From Xestospongia bergquistia (Eukaryota > Porifera > Demospongiae > Haplosclerida > Petrosiidae): a stretch of 64,000 nucleotides of DNA. The DNA is taken from the NCBI GenBank assembly GCA_963965975.1, contig OZ014424.1, positions 4,464,001 through 4,528,000 on the forward strand, in the 5' to 3' direction. Both the position numbers and the translations under genes were made by a program. Positions within the stretch are counted from its first letter, which is position 1. Each line of letters starts with the position of its first letter. Shown piece by piece: positions 35,223 through 47,809 of the stretch. The notes beneath the pieces were generated by a model. The model did not search any database. It had not been told where the DNA came from and worked only from the letters and a program-made list of their open reading frames with translations.

Positions 35223-36359
35223 GTAAGTGAATTATACCAACAATATCCTACCATAAGTAATATTGAGTCTTACAATCATGCATGTATACAGAACTGTAGA
35301 AAGTGGAGATTTTAGACATCCCTCATAGATAGCATTATTGATATAGTATAGACAATGTCACACACACACAAACTATTATAATAGTAGGACAAGTTAATAC
35401 TGGCTATGCTATCATTAGTTTGTTTACAAAATAGCTCTTAATGGAACTTAGTGTAGATAACAAAGACAATATCAACTAACAATATAAAATACACATAGAT
35501 CACCTCCTAAAATATAATAAAGATTTCCCAACAAACAAAGCACTAACTGTTCAACCAGTTCAACCTGTTTAACTAGTATATTTTAGGACACTTATATCAA
35601 TTGAAATAAGATTTATATTACTTCTTTAGGACACAACAATCATTTGTTGAATCTATAAACTAACACAATATATAACAGGTCAGTTACATTCTTGCTAATT
35701 GATATCCTTATTTGTTGTATCTTCATCATCAAAACCATTTTCAATTTGCTTTAAGCTAATCATCAACTTTGAACATGATAAACATTGCAATGAAAGTATT
35801 TGGATTGATAACATAAGTCACATAACACTAGAAAAACTACAAATTGACTAATACAGTTAAAAAATTACAAACTCAAATAAACAAAGTAAAAACAACAATA
35901 ACATATTAATAGATAAAATAGCACTTCTTAGTGTCTTTCAGAGCAAATGGACAGAATTAAGTAAAAAAGTTATATATTTACAAGAAAGTTACATAAGTAT
36001 CATTGACTGATAAAATCTGGTACCATTGACTGATAGGGCCTGGTACCTTTGACTGATAGGGCCTGGTGCTTTTATGATCAAACACAGAACAATACAAGTA
36101 CTTTTTTTAGAATGAGATTAACTACAAAAGCCATCAACTTTATGGCCATATTTTGAAACAACATTTAATCATTATGTTATCTGATATATCAAATACATGG
36201 ATGGAATTTAGAATTACTATTTATTACTCACTTTATAATTAGTTGGCATGTACACTAGTACTAATAACATGTACATTGTATCATTGTGAATGCCAACAGT
36301 TTCCATTCCTAATACTGACCCTTACTATTAACTTATAATCATTCTAGATAAAATCTCAA

Positions 36360-37947
36360 ATGTTACGCATCGAAGGAGTTGTCGTGGGTGATTATGGGGT
36401 AGGAAAAACCAGTTTTCTCTATGCTCTCATGAACAAACAAGTCCCAGAGCAACATGTACCCACGTTACTAGAGAGTCATTGTATGGAGGTAAAAGTGAAG
36501 GATCAGGAGAGGGTGGAACTTGTGCTTTGGGACACCCCTGGCTGTGAGGATTACATGCAGCTAGCCCAAATGGGTTTGACAAAGAAGGATTTTGTCATGT
36601 TATGTTTCTCCGTCGTTGATCCAACCTCGTTTGAAAATGTGGAAAAATATGTAAGCATGTACATGTACATGTAATGAAAGCATCACTACTAAGGACATCA
36701 GCTAGTACAACATTCACTGTGTAGCATAATTTAAATACCTTTCAATTAAGTGGAGTCCAAATAAGAGTTTCATTATTATGTAAGAGTTTCATTATTATTG
36801 AGTCAATTATTCTATGCTATAAATGGGAATTATTTAATAAGATGTCCCATATAATGTATCCTTATCAATAGTTATGGACATGAATGATCCATCCACTGTG
36901 TCTTATTGAACTATTAGAGAATATAATGTAGACATGTTGATTGTTGATTCAGATCACAATAAAGTATATTTCCCCGGTATTAAGAGATTGCTTAAATAGA
37001 CATTGGTGTACAATGGAAAAGGCATTACAATATACTATGTTAACAATACTAATGTTGACCATTAACTATCATATCAAAACTTATTGACGTTGGTCTTGTC
37101 ATAACAATGTAAGTACTACCTCTACCACAGTGTTGATAAGCAACACTTTATTAATTATAAGTGCATTGAACACTTAACAAAAGAATGCTCACATTATAAT
37201 ATTATTATGACAAATATCTAACTTTTTAAAGCACCTGAGCTGAACCCTTGTTTTATTATATTATATATAATTGCATGTAATACTTCAAGTATTGTTTGTA
37301 AACACCTATTCAATTAAAAATTGAGTTCTAATTCCATTATAATGTTTTCTTGTTCATTGATACCTTAATCCCATTTTAGTACTTAGTGAATGAGTAGCAA
37401 GTAATTATACATGCTTTGATAGTTCCATGTAGTTTCAAATAGTACACATGTATTAAGCTATAGGAGTGTTTGTGATTTTGAATACTTGGAATTTGAGAAA
37501 AAGACACAAGGAAAAGGTCAAAGTTTATTGTTAAACAATAAACTGTACAGTCAAGATATAGCTACAAGTCACCATATAATAAAAGAACACACACATATTA
37601 TGCTATTGTATTGACCACTAGAAGCAATACCTTAATCAGTTTTGTATTTCATTTCATAGTGGATACCAGAAATTAGAGCCAAACTACCAAATGTACCGTT
37701 AATTTTAATCGGGACTCAACTTGATCAGCGTAACCAACCCCATGTGATCGATGCTCTCGTTGATAGAGACACTCCACCCATTGAGTTTGAACAAGGAGAG
37801 AAGTTAGCTGACAATATTGGGGCAGTGTGTTACATGGAATGTTCAGCATTATGCCCAAACGACATCGATAAAGTACGACAAGTGACAGCATCAATAGCCA
37901 ATGAACACAAACAACGACACAAAGGAAAGAAATGTCTGATATTATAA
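36360..37947 (+). CDS. Divergent Rho-family small GTPase (1)
   Basis: Exons 36360-36650 and 37660-37947 join in phase 0 into 192 residues, the usual Rho length. The P-loop is GDYGVGKTS (residues 10-18) with the Mg-binding Thr17. Switch I keeps the Thr (HVPTLLES, Thr35). Switch II reads DTPGCEDY: the Ala59 position is Pro and the catalytic Gln61 position is Cys62, so intrinsic hydrolysis should be impaired. The base-recognition motif is TQLD rather than TKxD, and ECSAL is present. A Rho-type insert (about residues 121-137) is present. The C terminus KKCLIL is a CaaX box ending in Leu, predicting geranylgeranylation and membrane attachment. It resembles Cdc42/Rac-type proteins most but the ortholog is not clear. 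It lies between CNOT1 exons and GTPase 2, same strand as the latter. Confidence 0.9.
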
Positions 37948-39307
37948 TAACTAATTGTACATTGATGACATGTATAAATTGTGTGTGCTTAATTTGTATA
38001 AGTTTTATATATAATAATTAATTTAACATTTTCTCATTTTCTCTGTCATTTCTGTTAACCATATACATGTAATTCCAGTAAAAGATAAGTATACTTTAAA
38101 TAATGTTTATATATTACATATTGTATTTATTAATCCTTATATATATTACTTGATATCACAATCTTCATCCATTTACTAAAAACAACAAATGTTTTCCTGT
38201 CATTTTAATCATTGTTAATCTTTTTAAGATGCGACAATATTAGACAATAGTTCTGTTCTGAGAACAAAGTCAACAGAGGAAGTCAAGTGAATAGTTACAC
38301 CTACACTGTTTTCAAAATGATCTTCACAGCCAAATTACTTGAAACTACCCTATTATCAATAACACATGTACATGTATTGAATGTACCTTGTGTACATGTA
38401 ACAATACAATATATTGACACGAAAAGTGAAAGTACAATATAATTGAAGAAAACAATAAATAAATAAATAATTATATCCAGGTCACAAAACAAATACATTC
38501 TTTCTCATATTAGCTTACAAACCTGTACCCTTTGAAACAAGAAATGATTTATCCCTACATATTATAATGGCTATATTTTTGATATTTTTAGGACCCTGTA
38601 GTCAAATGTGATAACATGTACACAGTGTAGTGTTATACAGCTGAAACATTAAGGTACATAATGTGCTCACAACATCCAAATGATAACTATTGGTGTAAAA
38701 ACATCACACTTTGTACATGCATCATTGTTGTTAATATAATTACAGGGATATCCCCTGGACTTTGTAAAAACAATAAACATCATAAAATATATAAACTAAG
38801 TAGTTTTACATAAATTTAGTACACGACAATAGAGAAATATCAACAGCAAATCATTGTTATTACTGAACAAGACCTAAAAGTTCACTACCATTTATAAAAG
38901 AAGATACAGGCTTAGTGGTAATACTTAGTGAAGAAGACAAGAGTATCCAGGTATGTTTAGCTAGTAATAAATTGTAATACTTCTATATAACCTTTAATAA
39001 TTGAATAGACTATAATATATTGTATGATAGTAGAATCAGTAAAGAACTTGTACAAATATAATAGATGTAAAATATTAAAGATATACTAATCATATCTATT
39101 AAACTTTAAGCTAATAATACTGGAATCGTATCTAAAGTTGTCTAAGAATAAATGATATGTGGCTACCATGCCCATTAGACATGTTTACCAGTCACACTTT
39201 TAAATCATAGTTATTATCATAGTTAGTCACAAGTCATTACCAGTTCAGATTAAAACAAAGTTCAAAATATTATATATTTCTTTCTTATAGAGTGTATTTG
39301 TGTAAGA
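37948..39307. other. Region between the two GTPases
   Basis: Contains the 3' UTR of GTPase 1 and, near 38860-38950, a likely 5' UTR exon of GTPase 2 ending ATCCAG|GTATGT, spliced to TTCTTATAG at 39281-39290. Otherwise AT-rich without a recognisable gene. Confidence 0.5.
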
Positions 39308-40613
39308 ATGGCTCAAGATTGTGAAGCTCCGCCTATCATCAAATGTATGACAGTGGGAGATCCTGAATCAGGAAAAGTTAAACTACTTCAAAGTTTGTGT
39401 AAATTCGTTAATTCTGATAAACACAATTATGGGACCATATTTGAGGGTCATCCTCTTCACATAAAGAGTAAATGTGGGGAAGTGAAGTTATCATTATGGG
39501 ATGTATCAGGTCAAGAGGAATACTCTGCACTACGGTGTCTACAGTATTCTGATATGGACCTGTTTATCTTCTGTTTCTCTATTGCTCATCATCGAAGTTT
39601 TAGGAATATTAAAGATAAAGTGAGATGGCCAGTAGCACACTCATATACATACAGTACATTATAGCCAGTAGCACTCAAGTTTATTTACGTACATGAAGAT
39701 GATGCAGATGTCCAGATATAAAACAAAAAGGCCCATATGGTAGCGTATGGATGTACAGTACATGTAGGATAATGTAGTAAAGATTGATGGTCAATAAAGT
39801 CTTTAGATTACTAATAGTAACTTGTAGCTGCCTACATCAATAAGGTATTAGGCGTTTCAGATATGAGTTTTATATAAGGATGGGATATAGTTTATGGTAA
39901 ATAGATAACAAAAACAAAATTTGTTAAAACACAATATTTAGAATGTACAGCAAAAACTATTATAAACAAACAAACTAGAACATTTACCAAATACACTTGT
40001 ACTGTAAACTCAATAATACAGAATAGTATTGTTGATGTCATATAATTATAGTATTCTTAACACAATATATATATATATATATATATATAGATAGATGTAT
40101 ATTAAATATATATTTACTATTAGTTTTACAAACTATATAAGAATTATAAGGTTTGTACTAAGCAAAAAGGTAACAAGGTGCTGTATTAAACATTCTTTCA
40201 TATTTAATTGTAGTAGGATAGCTTATGATAAAGGCACTCAAACTTCGTTTGTTTGATACAGCAAAAATATCCTACTTCATATGATACTGTATGAAAAGTA
40301 TTTCAATGTTATATTTATTTTTTAGTGGTATCAAGAAGTCAGAGAGCATTGTCCAAAGACACCTGTTATATTAGTAGGAACAAAACAAGAGAAAAGAGAT
40401 CACTCTAATGACAAAGAGTTAGTCACAAGAGGTCAAGGATATCAAATGAAACAGTTGATAGGAGCCATTCATTATATTGAGTGTTCTTATAAAACTAATG
40501 AAGGACTTAATGAACTAATTAAAGAAATAATACTAGCAACAAAAGAGAACAAGAATTGTCATAGATATTTACATTGTTCTACACACTCTATAAAGAGTTG
40601 TACTATTTTATAG
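39308..40613 (+). CDS. Divergent Rho-family small GTPase (2)
   Basis: Exons 39308-39619 and 40326-40613 join in phase 0 into 199 residues. The P-loop is GDPESGKVK (residues 17-25): the Ser/Thr that binds Mg in nearly all small GTPases is Val24. Switch II DVSGQEEY keeps the Gln (Gln69). The specificity motif is TKQE in place of TKxD, and SAL/SAK is CSYK. The end SCTIL is a CaaX box with Leu. Nucleotide binding is therefore doubtful or altered, as in some atypical Rho proteins, and it may work as a scaffold; this is inference. It has the same two-exon split as GTPase 1, so the pair likely arose by tandem duplication followed by divergence. The 3' end of exon 2 recurs in a chimera at 44050. Confidence 0.88.
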
Positions 40614-41148
40614 GTCATTCTAATATGTTATAATGTGTGATAAATTGTTAATATCTTTTTGTTATGTGAATTAAATGTACAACAAACAAAGACATGTGAA
40701 ATAATTACACATGATAGATTAGTGATATACAGTCACAAAACTATACCTTTTGTTTGTGAACAGTAATATTCCATTAAGTGATACTATTCAAATATCTATT
40801 TCAAATAACAATATTATCACAATATGTCACAAACACTTTTGAAGTAGTAAGGACTACCTTAGAGGATTGGATTTGATAAAGAGAGGAGTGGTAATAGTAT
40901 ATTAGTAGTATGTGAACTGATATTATCTGCTTTGACTTTGAAAAAACTTTTCTGTGAGCCTGTTTATAAGAACGGAATTATCAGTTCATCATGTCACTCC
41001 TTTCCATCTGATTTAAAAGATAAAAGACGAACTAAACAATAGCTTCTTTCTTTAAAGAAGCAGATGTTCAGATATAAATCAAAAAAGGCCGTCACTTCCC
41101 ATTAACTTAAAATAACAGGAAAAGAGGCTTCATAGATGATGACAAACG

Positions 41149-41155
41149 TATAAAA
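41149..41155 (+). promoter_or_regulatory. TATA box of copy 8
   Basis: TATAAAA, 73 bp before the start codon, with the full array block beginning near 40874 (GATAAAGAGAGGAGTGG). Confidence 0.65.
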
Positions 41156-41227
41156 GAAACATAACAATTCACTGACTAATCAACAAGAAAGTCAATTAAC
41201 TAAAAAGTCAAAGTCTCTTCAATCATC

Positions 41228-42252
41228 ATGAGTTATAATCTCCTCCTCCTGTGTGTAGTAGCAACTCTGTTCTACTCTACTACTCTTATCAATACTGTCA
41301 ATGGAAACTGTCCTCAAGGTATTATATTTAAATATATCATTTCCCTCTATTTATTATTATCTTATAGACTGTCCTCTACCTAGAAGCTGTAAGGACTGGT
41401 ATGATTTGGGTATTAGAAAGAACTGTTATTATCCAATATATCCTGATGGATACACTCAACAATTGGTAACTACTCTATACAACTCTACTAACAACATATA
41501 TAGTGATCTATTACAACTCAATAATATGTCTACATATCACACATTTAGGTCTACTGTGATATGAAGGGTACATACTGTGAAGGGAAAGGTGGTTGGACTA
41601 GAGTGGCTTATCTTAATATGACTGAGTCTGGTGCTACCTGTCCTCCTGGACTCTCACAATACCAATATAACAACATTGATCATGACCTGTGTGGTTGACC
41701 AAATTCTCCCTCTTCAGCTGGTTGTAGTTCAACTAATTTTTCCACTCTTGGTCTCAAATACTATAAAGTGTGTGGACAAGTTAGAGGATATCAATATGAG
41801 GGTCCTGATGCATTTTGTCATCTTAGTAAAGGTATAGACAGTTATTATGTTGATGGTGTTTCCATTACTTATGGACAAAACCCTCGTACACACATCTGGA
41901 CATATGCTTGTGGAGTCAACAAAGCTAGAGTTGATAAATATAGTTGTCCATGTAATACAGGTTACTTTGGTGGTAGAATGTTGCCTCATCTTTTGTTGGT
42001 AATCATTACTACTGTGAGTCTGGTCTTGATCCTGATAAGCCAGACGAACAAAAACTCTATCCTAATGATCCTCTGTGGGATGGTAAGAACTGTAGTAGTG
42101 AAGCTTCCTGTTGTACTAACTCTAAGATGCCTTGGTTCTATCGAATACTTGATGATATCACTCAAGAGGATATTGAACTGAGGCTGTGTGGTAATTACGG
42201 TGTTTCTCATGGACACACACCTTTAGATATCATTGAACTATATATTCATTGA
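41228..42252 (+). pseudogene. Array copy 8, nonsense and frameshift
   Basis: Exons 41228-41318, 41368-41465 and 41549-42252. Signal peptide, DC and VYCDM are intact. In exon 3 the CGA of LCGRP is TGA (41696-41698), a stop, and near 41979 one adenine is lost (GGTAGAATG against GGTAGAAATG in copy 10), shifting the frame. The end, DIIELYIH, is still readable. The 3' UTR matches copies 2 and 13. The same stop occurs in copy 10. Confidence 0.85.
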
Positions 42253-43909
42253 AGAACAAATTGTCAAGTTCACATTTAATTTGCTATGAACTGTGTTTGA
42301 ATATTTTGATTTGTTTAAAAAGAAATTTAGCCTTTTTGAGAAAACTTTAATTCTTTGCTTTTTGCTTTACAACTTTAATTTCTAAGTTTTTTTCTTTCTT
42401 TCAAACTTACATTAATTATGATAATATCAATTTTCTATAGTAAGATTCTTACAAGTGAAAATTGTAAAGTAATAACTTTAGTCACTATTACAATGGTTTA
42501 GTTATTACCATACATCATATAATATACCATATTATGTTCTATAGTAATACAATACTTGTTACTCAGTTATTAACTCACACTATTAGTGTGGGCAAGGATA
42601 TAATATTAGTAACTAATAAAGAAAATTTTGTCTAGAGGGATACCACAGCTCAAGAGAATTATGATCAGCTCTGCCCATTTTCTTACACTAGAGCACATAT
42701 GGTTCTTATTGGTCTTTTCATTTGTAAGTCCATCATCATTTGAAAAAGTCAAAAATCAAAGTATATTATGGATGTAATATATCTTGTTTACATTTAGAAA
42801 CAGTTAATGACATAATACTCAAATAGCCTCTAAAGAAAGATTTAATCTCATTGAAAATAGAGACATTTAATACGCACAATCCCTAAGTTTCATACACTAT
42901 ACTGAAGTACATACTCAGAGTAAACTTAACTTAAGATCTCCCCTAATCTTCTTCTAGTGGTATTTTGAAGAATGTCATCACTGTCTAGACACACTTGTCA
43001 TCTCTACAGAATGAATCAAGGGGATTTTGATCTTTTTAAAAAAAAATTAAAGAGAGCACTCCTTTTAATACCTCCATTATTGGATGTTTGAGACAAAACA
43101 AAGCAGAAAGTCAACATAATTATTCTTTTTTTATATCAGATTATCACTGATATAAAATACAAACAATTGAAGTACTTCATTATTCTAGAAGAACAACCCA
43201 AAGAGCAATGACTTCAAACATCATATAAGTAACAGCAATCTCTTCTAAGTATTACTGTATTAAGTTATAATATCAAAATGTGGGTGGTAATGTTATTATA
43301 GATTAATTTAGACTACAATAACATATATAATTATATATACCATATTATACCTGATTATGAGATTAATGTACATGTACATGAATACATGATCTAAAGGCTT
43401 TACTAAGAGCCCATGAGGTAAAATAAATGTATTTAATGAACTTTGAAACACAATACACACTGTACAATTATTGATCTCTGTGTTAGCTACTTATGTAGGG
43501 GTTCATAGAACATACAACAGCGTCTCATAATCTGGGTATAAAAATACATTAGAAAGACTACAGTAGAGAAATATTTGAGGACTTGATGAATGTACAACTA
43601 AAGTTGTTTATCTCAAATTTGAGACTATAATTCTAATAAAAAGTAGTGACAATAGTGTAAAGTTATAACTCCCTTTTCATACACTTTACATCTGTAATAA
43701 CACAACATTCAAAATAAAGTAAACACTAGCATAAACCTGGGAAAATGAGGTCCAAATGTTCAGACACTTATCAGTAAGAGACTACTCATTTCCCAAGTTA
43801 TTAAACAAACAAGAAATGTGACTTCAAAGAAGATGATAAAGGATACACAACAACTCATTGACTGTTCAACAAGAAAGGAAAGAAACAAAACCAAGTTTCT
43901 TCAACTACC
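42253..43909. other. Spacer before copy 9
   Basis: 3' UTR of copy 8, then AT-rich DNA with no gene. The right part is the repeated block at 43135-43697 and a weak promoter-like stretch without a clear TATA box (GATGATAAAGGATACACAAC) upstream of the copy-9 start. Confidence 0.5.
43135..43697. repeat. Intergenic repeat block (first copy)
   Basis: Nearly identical to 48781-49339 over about 560 bp, from TATCAGATTATCACTGAT to CCCTTTTCATACACTTT. A third, weaker copy of its left part lies near 53190-53310. It is part of the array-spacer material and has no coding frame. Confidence 0.9.
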
Positions 43910-44295
43910 ATGAGTTATAATATCCTCCTCTTGTGTGTAGTAGTAGCTCTGTTCTACTCTATTACTCTTATCAATACTGTCAATGGAAACTGTCCTCAAG
44001 GTATTACATTTAAATATATCATTTTCCTCTAGTTATTATTATCTTATAGAATATAGTAGGAACTAAAAAGGAGAAAAGAGATCACTCTAATGACAAAGAG
44101 TTAGTCACAAGAGGTCAAGGATATCAAATGAAACAGTTGATAGGAGCCATTCATTATATTGAGTGTTCTTATAAAACTAATGAAGGACTTAATGAACTAA
44201 TTAAAGAAATAATACTAGCAACAAAAGAGAATAAGAATTGTCATAGATATTTACATTGTTCTACACACTCTATAAAGAGTTGTATTATTTTATAG
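43910..44295 (+). pseudogene. Array copy 9: signal-peptide exon fused to a GTPase exon fragment
   Basis: Exon 1 (43910-44000) encodes an intact signal peptide beginning MSYNILLL, and intron 1 runs to its normal acceptor CTTATAG at 44049. In place of array exon 2 the sequence continues as the last 80 or so codons of GTPase 2 exon 2 (ELVTRGQGYQMKQL through HYIECSYKTNEG to the CTIL-like end, CIIL here). Splicing of exon 1 to this piece would be out of frame and stop at once (AAC TAA). A rearrangement product, then, and not a fusion protein. Confidence 0.85.
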
Positions 44296-44812
44296 TTTAC
44301 TCTAATATGTTATAATGTGTGATAAATTGTTAATAACTTTATATTATGTGAATTAAATGTACAATAAACAAAGACATGTGAAATAATTATACATGATAGA
44401 TTAGTAATATAGTCACAAAACTACACCTTTGTTTGTGAACAATAATATTCCATTAAGTGATACTATTCAAATATCTATACAACATTATCACAATATGTCA
44501 CAAACACTTTTGAGGTAGTAAAGACTACCTTAGAGGTTTGAATTTTGATAAAGAGAGGAGTGGTAATAGTATATTGTAGTATGTGAACTGATATTATCTG
44601 CTTTGACTTTAAAATAACTTTTCCATGAACCTGTTTACATGAACGGAATTATCTGTTCATCATGTCCCTCCTTTCCATCTGATTTAAAAGACAAAAGACA
44701 GATATAAACAATGGCCCCCTTTTTTTAAAAGAAGCAGATGCTCAGATATAAATCAAAAAAGGCAGTCATTCTGAATAACTTAAAATAACAGAAAAAAAGA
44801 TGATGACAAGAT

Positions 44813-44819
44813 TATAAAA
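44813..44819 (+). promoter_or_regulatory. TATA box of copy 10
   Basis: TATAAAA, 67 bp before the start codon; array block begins near 44547. Confidence 0.6.
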
Positions 44820-44885
44820 GAGTCACAACAATTTACTGACTGATCAACAAGAAAGGCAAACAACAAACAAGTTTTTTCAGCTACA

Positions 44886-45839
44886 ATGAGTTATAATCTC
44901 TTCTTCCAGTGTGTAGTAGTAACTCTGTTTTACTCTACTACTCTCATTAATACTGTCAATGGACACTGTCCTCAAGGTATTACATTTGAATATATCATTT
45001 CTCTCTATTCATTACTATATTGTAGACTGTCCTCTACCTAGAAGCTGTAAGGATTGGTATGATTTGGGTATTAGGAAGAACTGCTATTATCCAATATATC
45101 CTGATGGATACACTCAACATTTGGTAAGTATTGTATACAACTCTACTAACAACATATATAGTAATCTATTGTAACTCAATTTTATGTCTACATATCACAC
45201 ATTTAGGTCTACTGTGACATGAAGGGTACATATTGTGATGGGAAAGGTGGAGTGGCTTATCTAAATATGACTGAGTCTGGTGCTACCTGTCCTCCTGGAC
45301 TCTCACAATACCAATATAACAACATTGATCATGACCTGTGTGGTTGACCTAATTCTCACTCTTCACCTGGTTGTACTTCAACTAATTTTTCCACTCTTGG
45401 TCTCAAGTACTATAAAGTATATGGACAAGTTAGAGGTTATCAATATGAGGGTCCTGATGCATTTTATCAACTAAATAAAGGTACAGACAGTTGTTATGTT
45501 GATGGTGTTTACATTACTTATGGACAAAACCCTTGTACACATATCTGGACATATGCTTTTGGAGTCAACAAAGCTAGAGTTGATAAATATAGTTGTCCAT
45601 GTAATACAGGTTACTATGGTGGTAGAAATGTTGCCTCATCTTTTGCTGGTAATCATTACTACTGTGAGTTTGGTCTTGATCTTGGTATATATTGGACACA
45701 AGTTCTCCATGCTAATGACCTTCTGTGGGATGGTAAGTACTGTGATAGTAGTGAAGCTTCCTGTTGAACTAAGAGTTTGTGATGATGACAGTGTTCCCAA
45801 TGAAACACACTTTTAGATATCATACTATATGTTCGTTGA
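44886..45839 (+). pseudogene. Array copy 10, multiply broken
   Basis: Exons 44886-44976, 45026-45123 and 45207-45839. Exon 3 has lost 9 bp, removing the Trp-Thr-Arg of GGWTR in frame; the LCGRP codon is the same TGA as in copy 8 (45345-45347); a block of about 100 bp between CCTGTTG and GAACT is deleted, removing the KMPWFYR region; and the tail is shortened. With the GTPase fragment upstream it forms a duplicate of the GTPase 2-copy 8 interval. Confidence 0.85.
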
Positions 45840-46465
45840 AGAAGAAATTGTGAAGTAACTTATTGTGGTGCAACTTATTAGCTCTCCCCATCTGATGAAA
45901 TTCAAGTATTGTGATGAGTAACCAATTAGTTTAAGTTTCTCTTTCAGTTTTATTCATGGATGAGAGTCACAGAAAATGGTTTTACGTGTCTATCTGTATG
46001 TCTGTCTGTAAGCTGGCAATGGACCTTGAACTGCCATAACTCAGCCATGACCGTCTTTACAGCTACAAAACTTCACAGAGAAACTACAAAAAATTAAGTA
46101 CTATCAAGTCATTCCAAATAAAAGGCTGTCAACAGAAGACAAAGTTTGAAAAGTCAGAAAGATATTTCAAAAAAACAGAGACAAAAAGGAACGAATGTTT
46201 GGTCCAATAAAACAACCATGGGTACAAAATACAATTATCTACAATTTTAATGTGGGAATTTTTGTTAAAATGTTTCATTTTGGAGTTTTGACAAAGTTTA
46301 CTTAACTTGACAAAAGAAAACAAGAAACAAAACTAACTGCCAATTCATTCTTCCTTATTCTAAGGGTTTTATATAAATACTTATTCAAGTCAGTAATTGT
46401 GAAGACAATACTACAACCTTTAAAGCAATAAGGACTACATTAGAGGTCTTAGAGGTTTGTATTTT
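45840..46465. other. Spacer before copy 11
   Basis: No gene recognised. A 64-codon minus-strand frame at 46129-46323 is AT-rich and low in complexity with no domain. Confidence 0.5.
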
Positions 46466-46712
46466 GATAAAGAGAGGAGTGGTAATAGTATATTGTAGTA
46501 TGTGAACTGATATTATCTGCTTCGACTTTAAAATAACTTTTCTATGAACTTGTTTACAAGAAATGACTTATCAGTTCATCATGTCCCTCCTTTACATCTG
46601 ATGTAAAAGATAGAGACAGAAATAACAATGGTCTCTTTATAAAACGTAAATGTTCAGATATAAATCAAACTTAAACTAACAGGAAAGGAAGCTATACATA
46701 TGATGACAAGAT

Positions 46713-46719
46713 TATAAAA
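46713..46719 (+). promoter_or_regulatory. TATA box of copy 11
   Basis: TATAAAA, 66 bp before the start codon; array block begins near 46466. Part of the usual middle block (the pyrimidine tract before AACTTAAACTAACAGG) is shortened. Confidence 0.65.
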
Positions 46720-46784
46720 GAAACACAACAACTTACTGAATAATCAACAAAAAAGCCAGCGACAAAACAGTGTCTTCTATTATC

Positions 46785-47809
46785 ATGAATTACAATCTAC
46801 TCTTGTGTGTAGTAGTAACTCTGTTCTACTCTACTACTCTCATTAATACTGTCAATGGAGATTGTCATGAAGGTATTAAATTTAAATATATCATTTCCCT
46901 CTAGTCATTATTATCTTATAGACTGTCCTCTACCTCAAAGCTGTAAAGATTGGTACAATTTGGGTATAAGAAAGAACTGTTATTATCCAATATATCCTGA
47001 TGGATACACTCAACAATCGGTAACTACTCTATACAACTCTACTAACAACATATATAGTAATCTAGTCAACTCAATAATATGTCTACATATCACACATTAA
47101 GGTCTATTGTGACATGGAGGGTACACACTGTGATGGGAAAGGTGGTTGGACTAGAGTGGCTTATCTTAATATGACTGAGTCTGGTGCTACCTGTCCTCCT
47201 GGACTTACACTACAAGAATACAACAACATTCTTCATGGCGTGTGTGGTCGACCTAGTTCTCACTCTTTAGGTGGTTGTAATTCAACTATCTTTTCCACTT
47301 TTGGTATTAACTACTATAAAGTGTGTGGAAAAGTTAGAGGTTATCAATATGGTAGTTGTGATGCATTTTATCCACAAAATGCAGGTATAGACAGTTATTA
47401 TGTTGATGGTGTTTCTATTACTTATGGACAAAACCCTCGTAAACACATCTGGACATATGCTTGTGGACTTAGTGAACATAGAGTTGATGCATCTGGTTGT
47501 CCCTGTAATACAGGTTACTCTGGTGGTAGAAATGTAACTTCATCTTTTATTGGTAATCATTACTACTGTGAGTCTGGTCATAATCTTGGTAAAAAATGGA
47601 CAAATGTTCTCTATACTAATGATCCTCTGTGGGATGGTAAGAACTGTGATAGTAATGAAGCTTCCTGTTGTACTAACTCTAAGATGCCTTGGTTCTATCG
47701 AGTACTTGATGATATGACTCAAAATGATATTGAACTGAGGGTGTGTGGTGATTATGGTATTCCTGATGAAGACACACCATTAGATATCATTGAAATATAT
47801 GTTCGTTGA
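46785..47809 (+). CDS. Secreted fibrinogen-like cysteine-rich protein, array copy 11 (intact)
   Basis: Exons 46785-46872, 46922-47019 and 47102-47809 give 297 residues. Signal start MNYNLLL, one codon shorter than most; the mature end of exon 1 is DCHE where others have NCPQ. Exon 2 ends QQS in place of QQL. The exon-3 acceptor is ATTAAG, one base from the usual ATTTAG but still AG. Exon 3 opens VYCDMEG, then GGWT. The patch after GYQY is GSCDAFYPQNAG, with an extra Cys. Ends DIIEIYVR. All lesions seen in the neighbouring copies are absent. Confidence 0.86.

Noticed and set aside
37673..37894. Minus-strand 73-codon frame
   Set aside because: Complement of GTPase 1 exon 2.
46129..46323. Minus-strand 64-codon frame considered as a CNOT1 N-terminal exon
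   Set aside because: Its sequence does not resemble CNOT1 and it lacks matching splice context.
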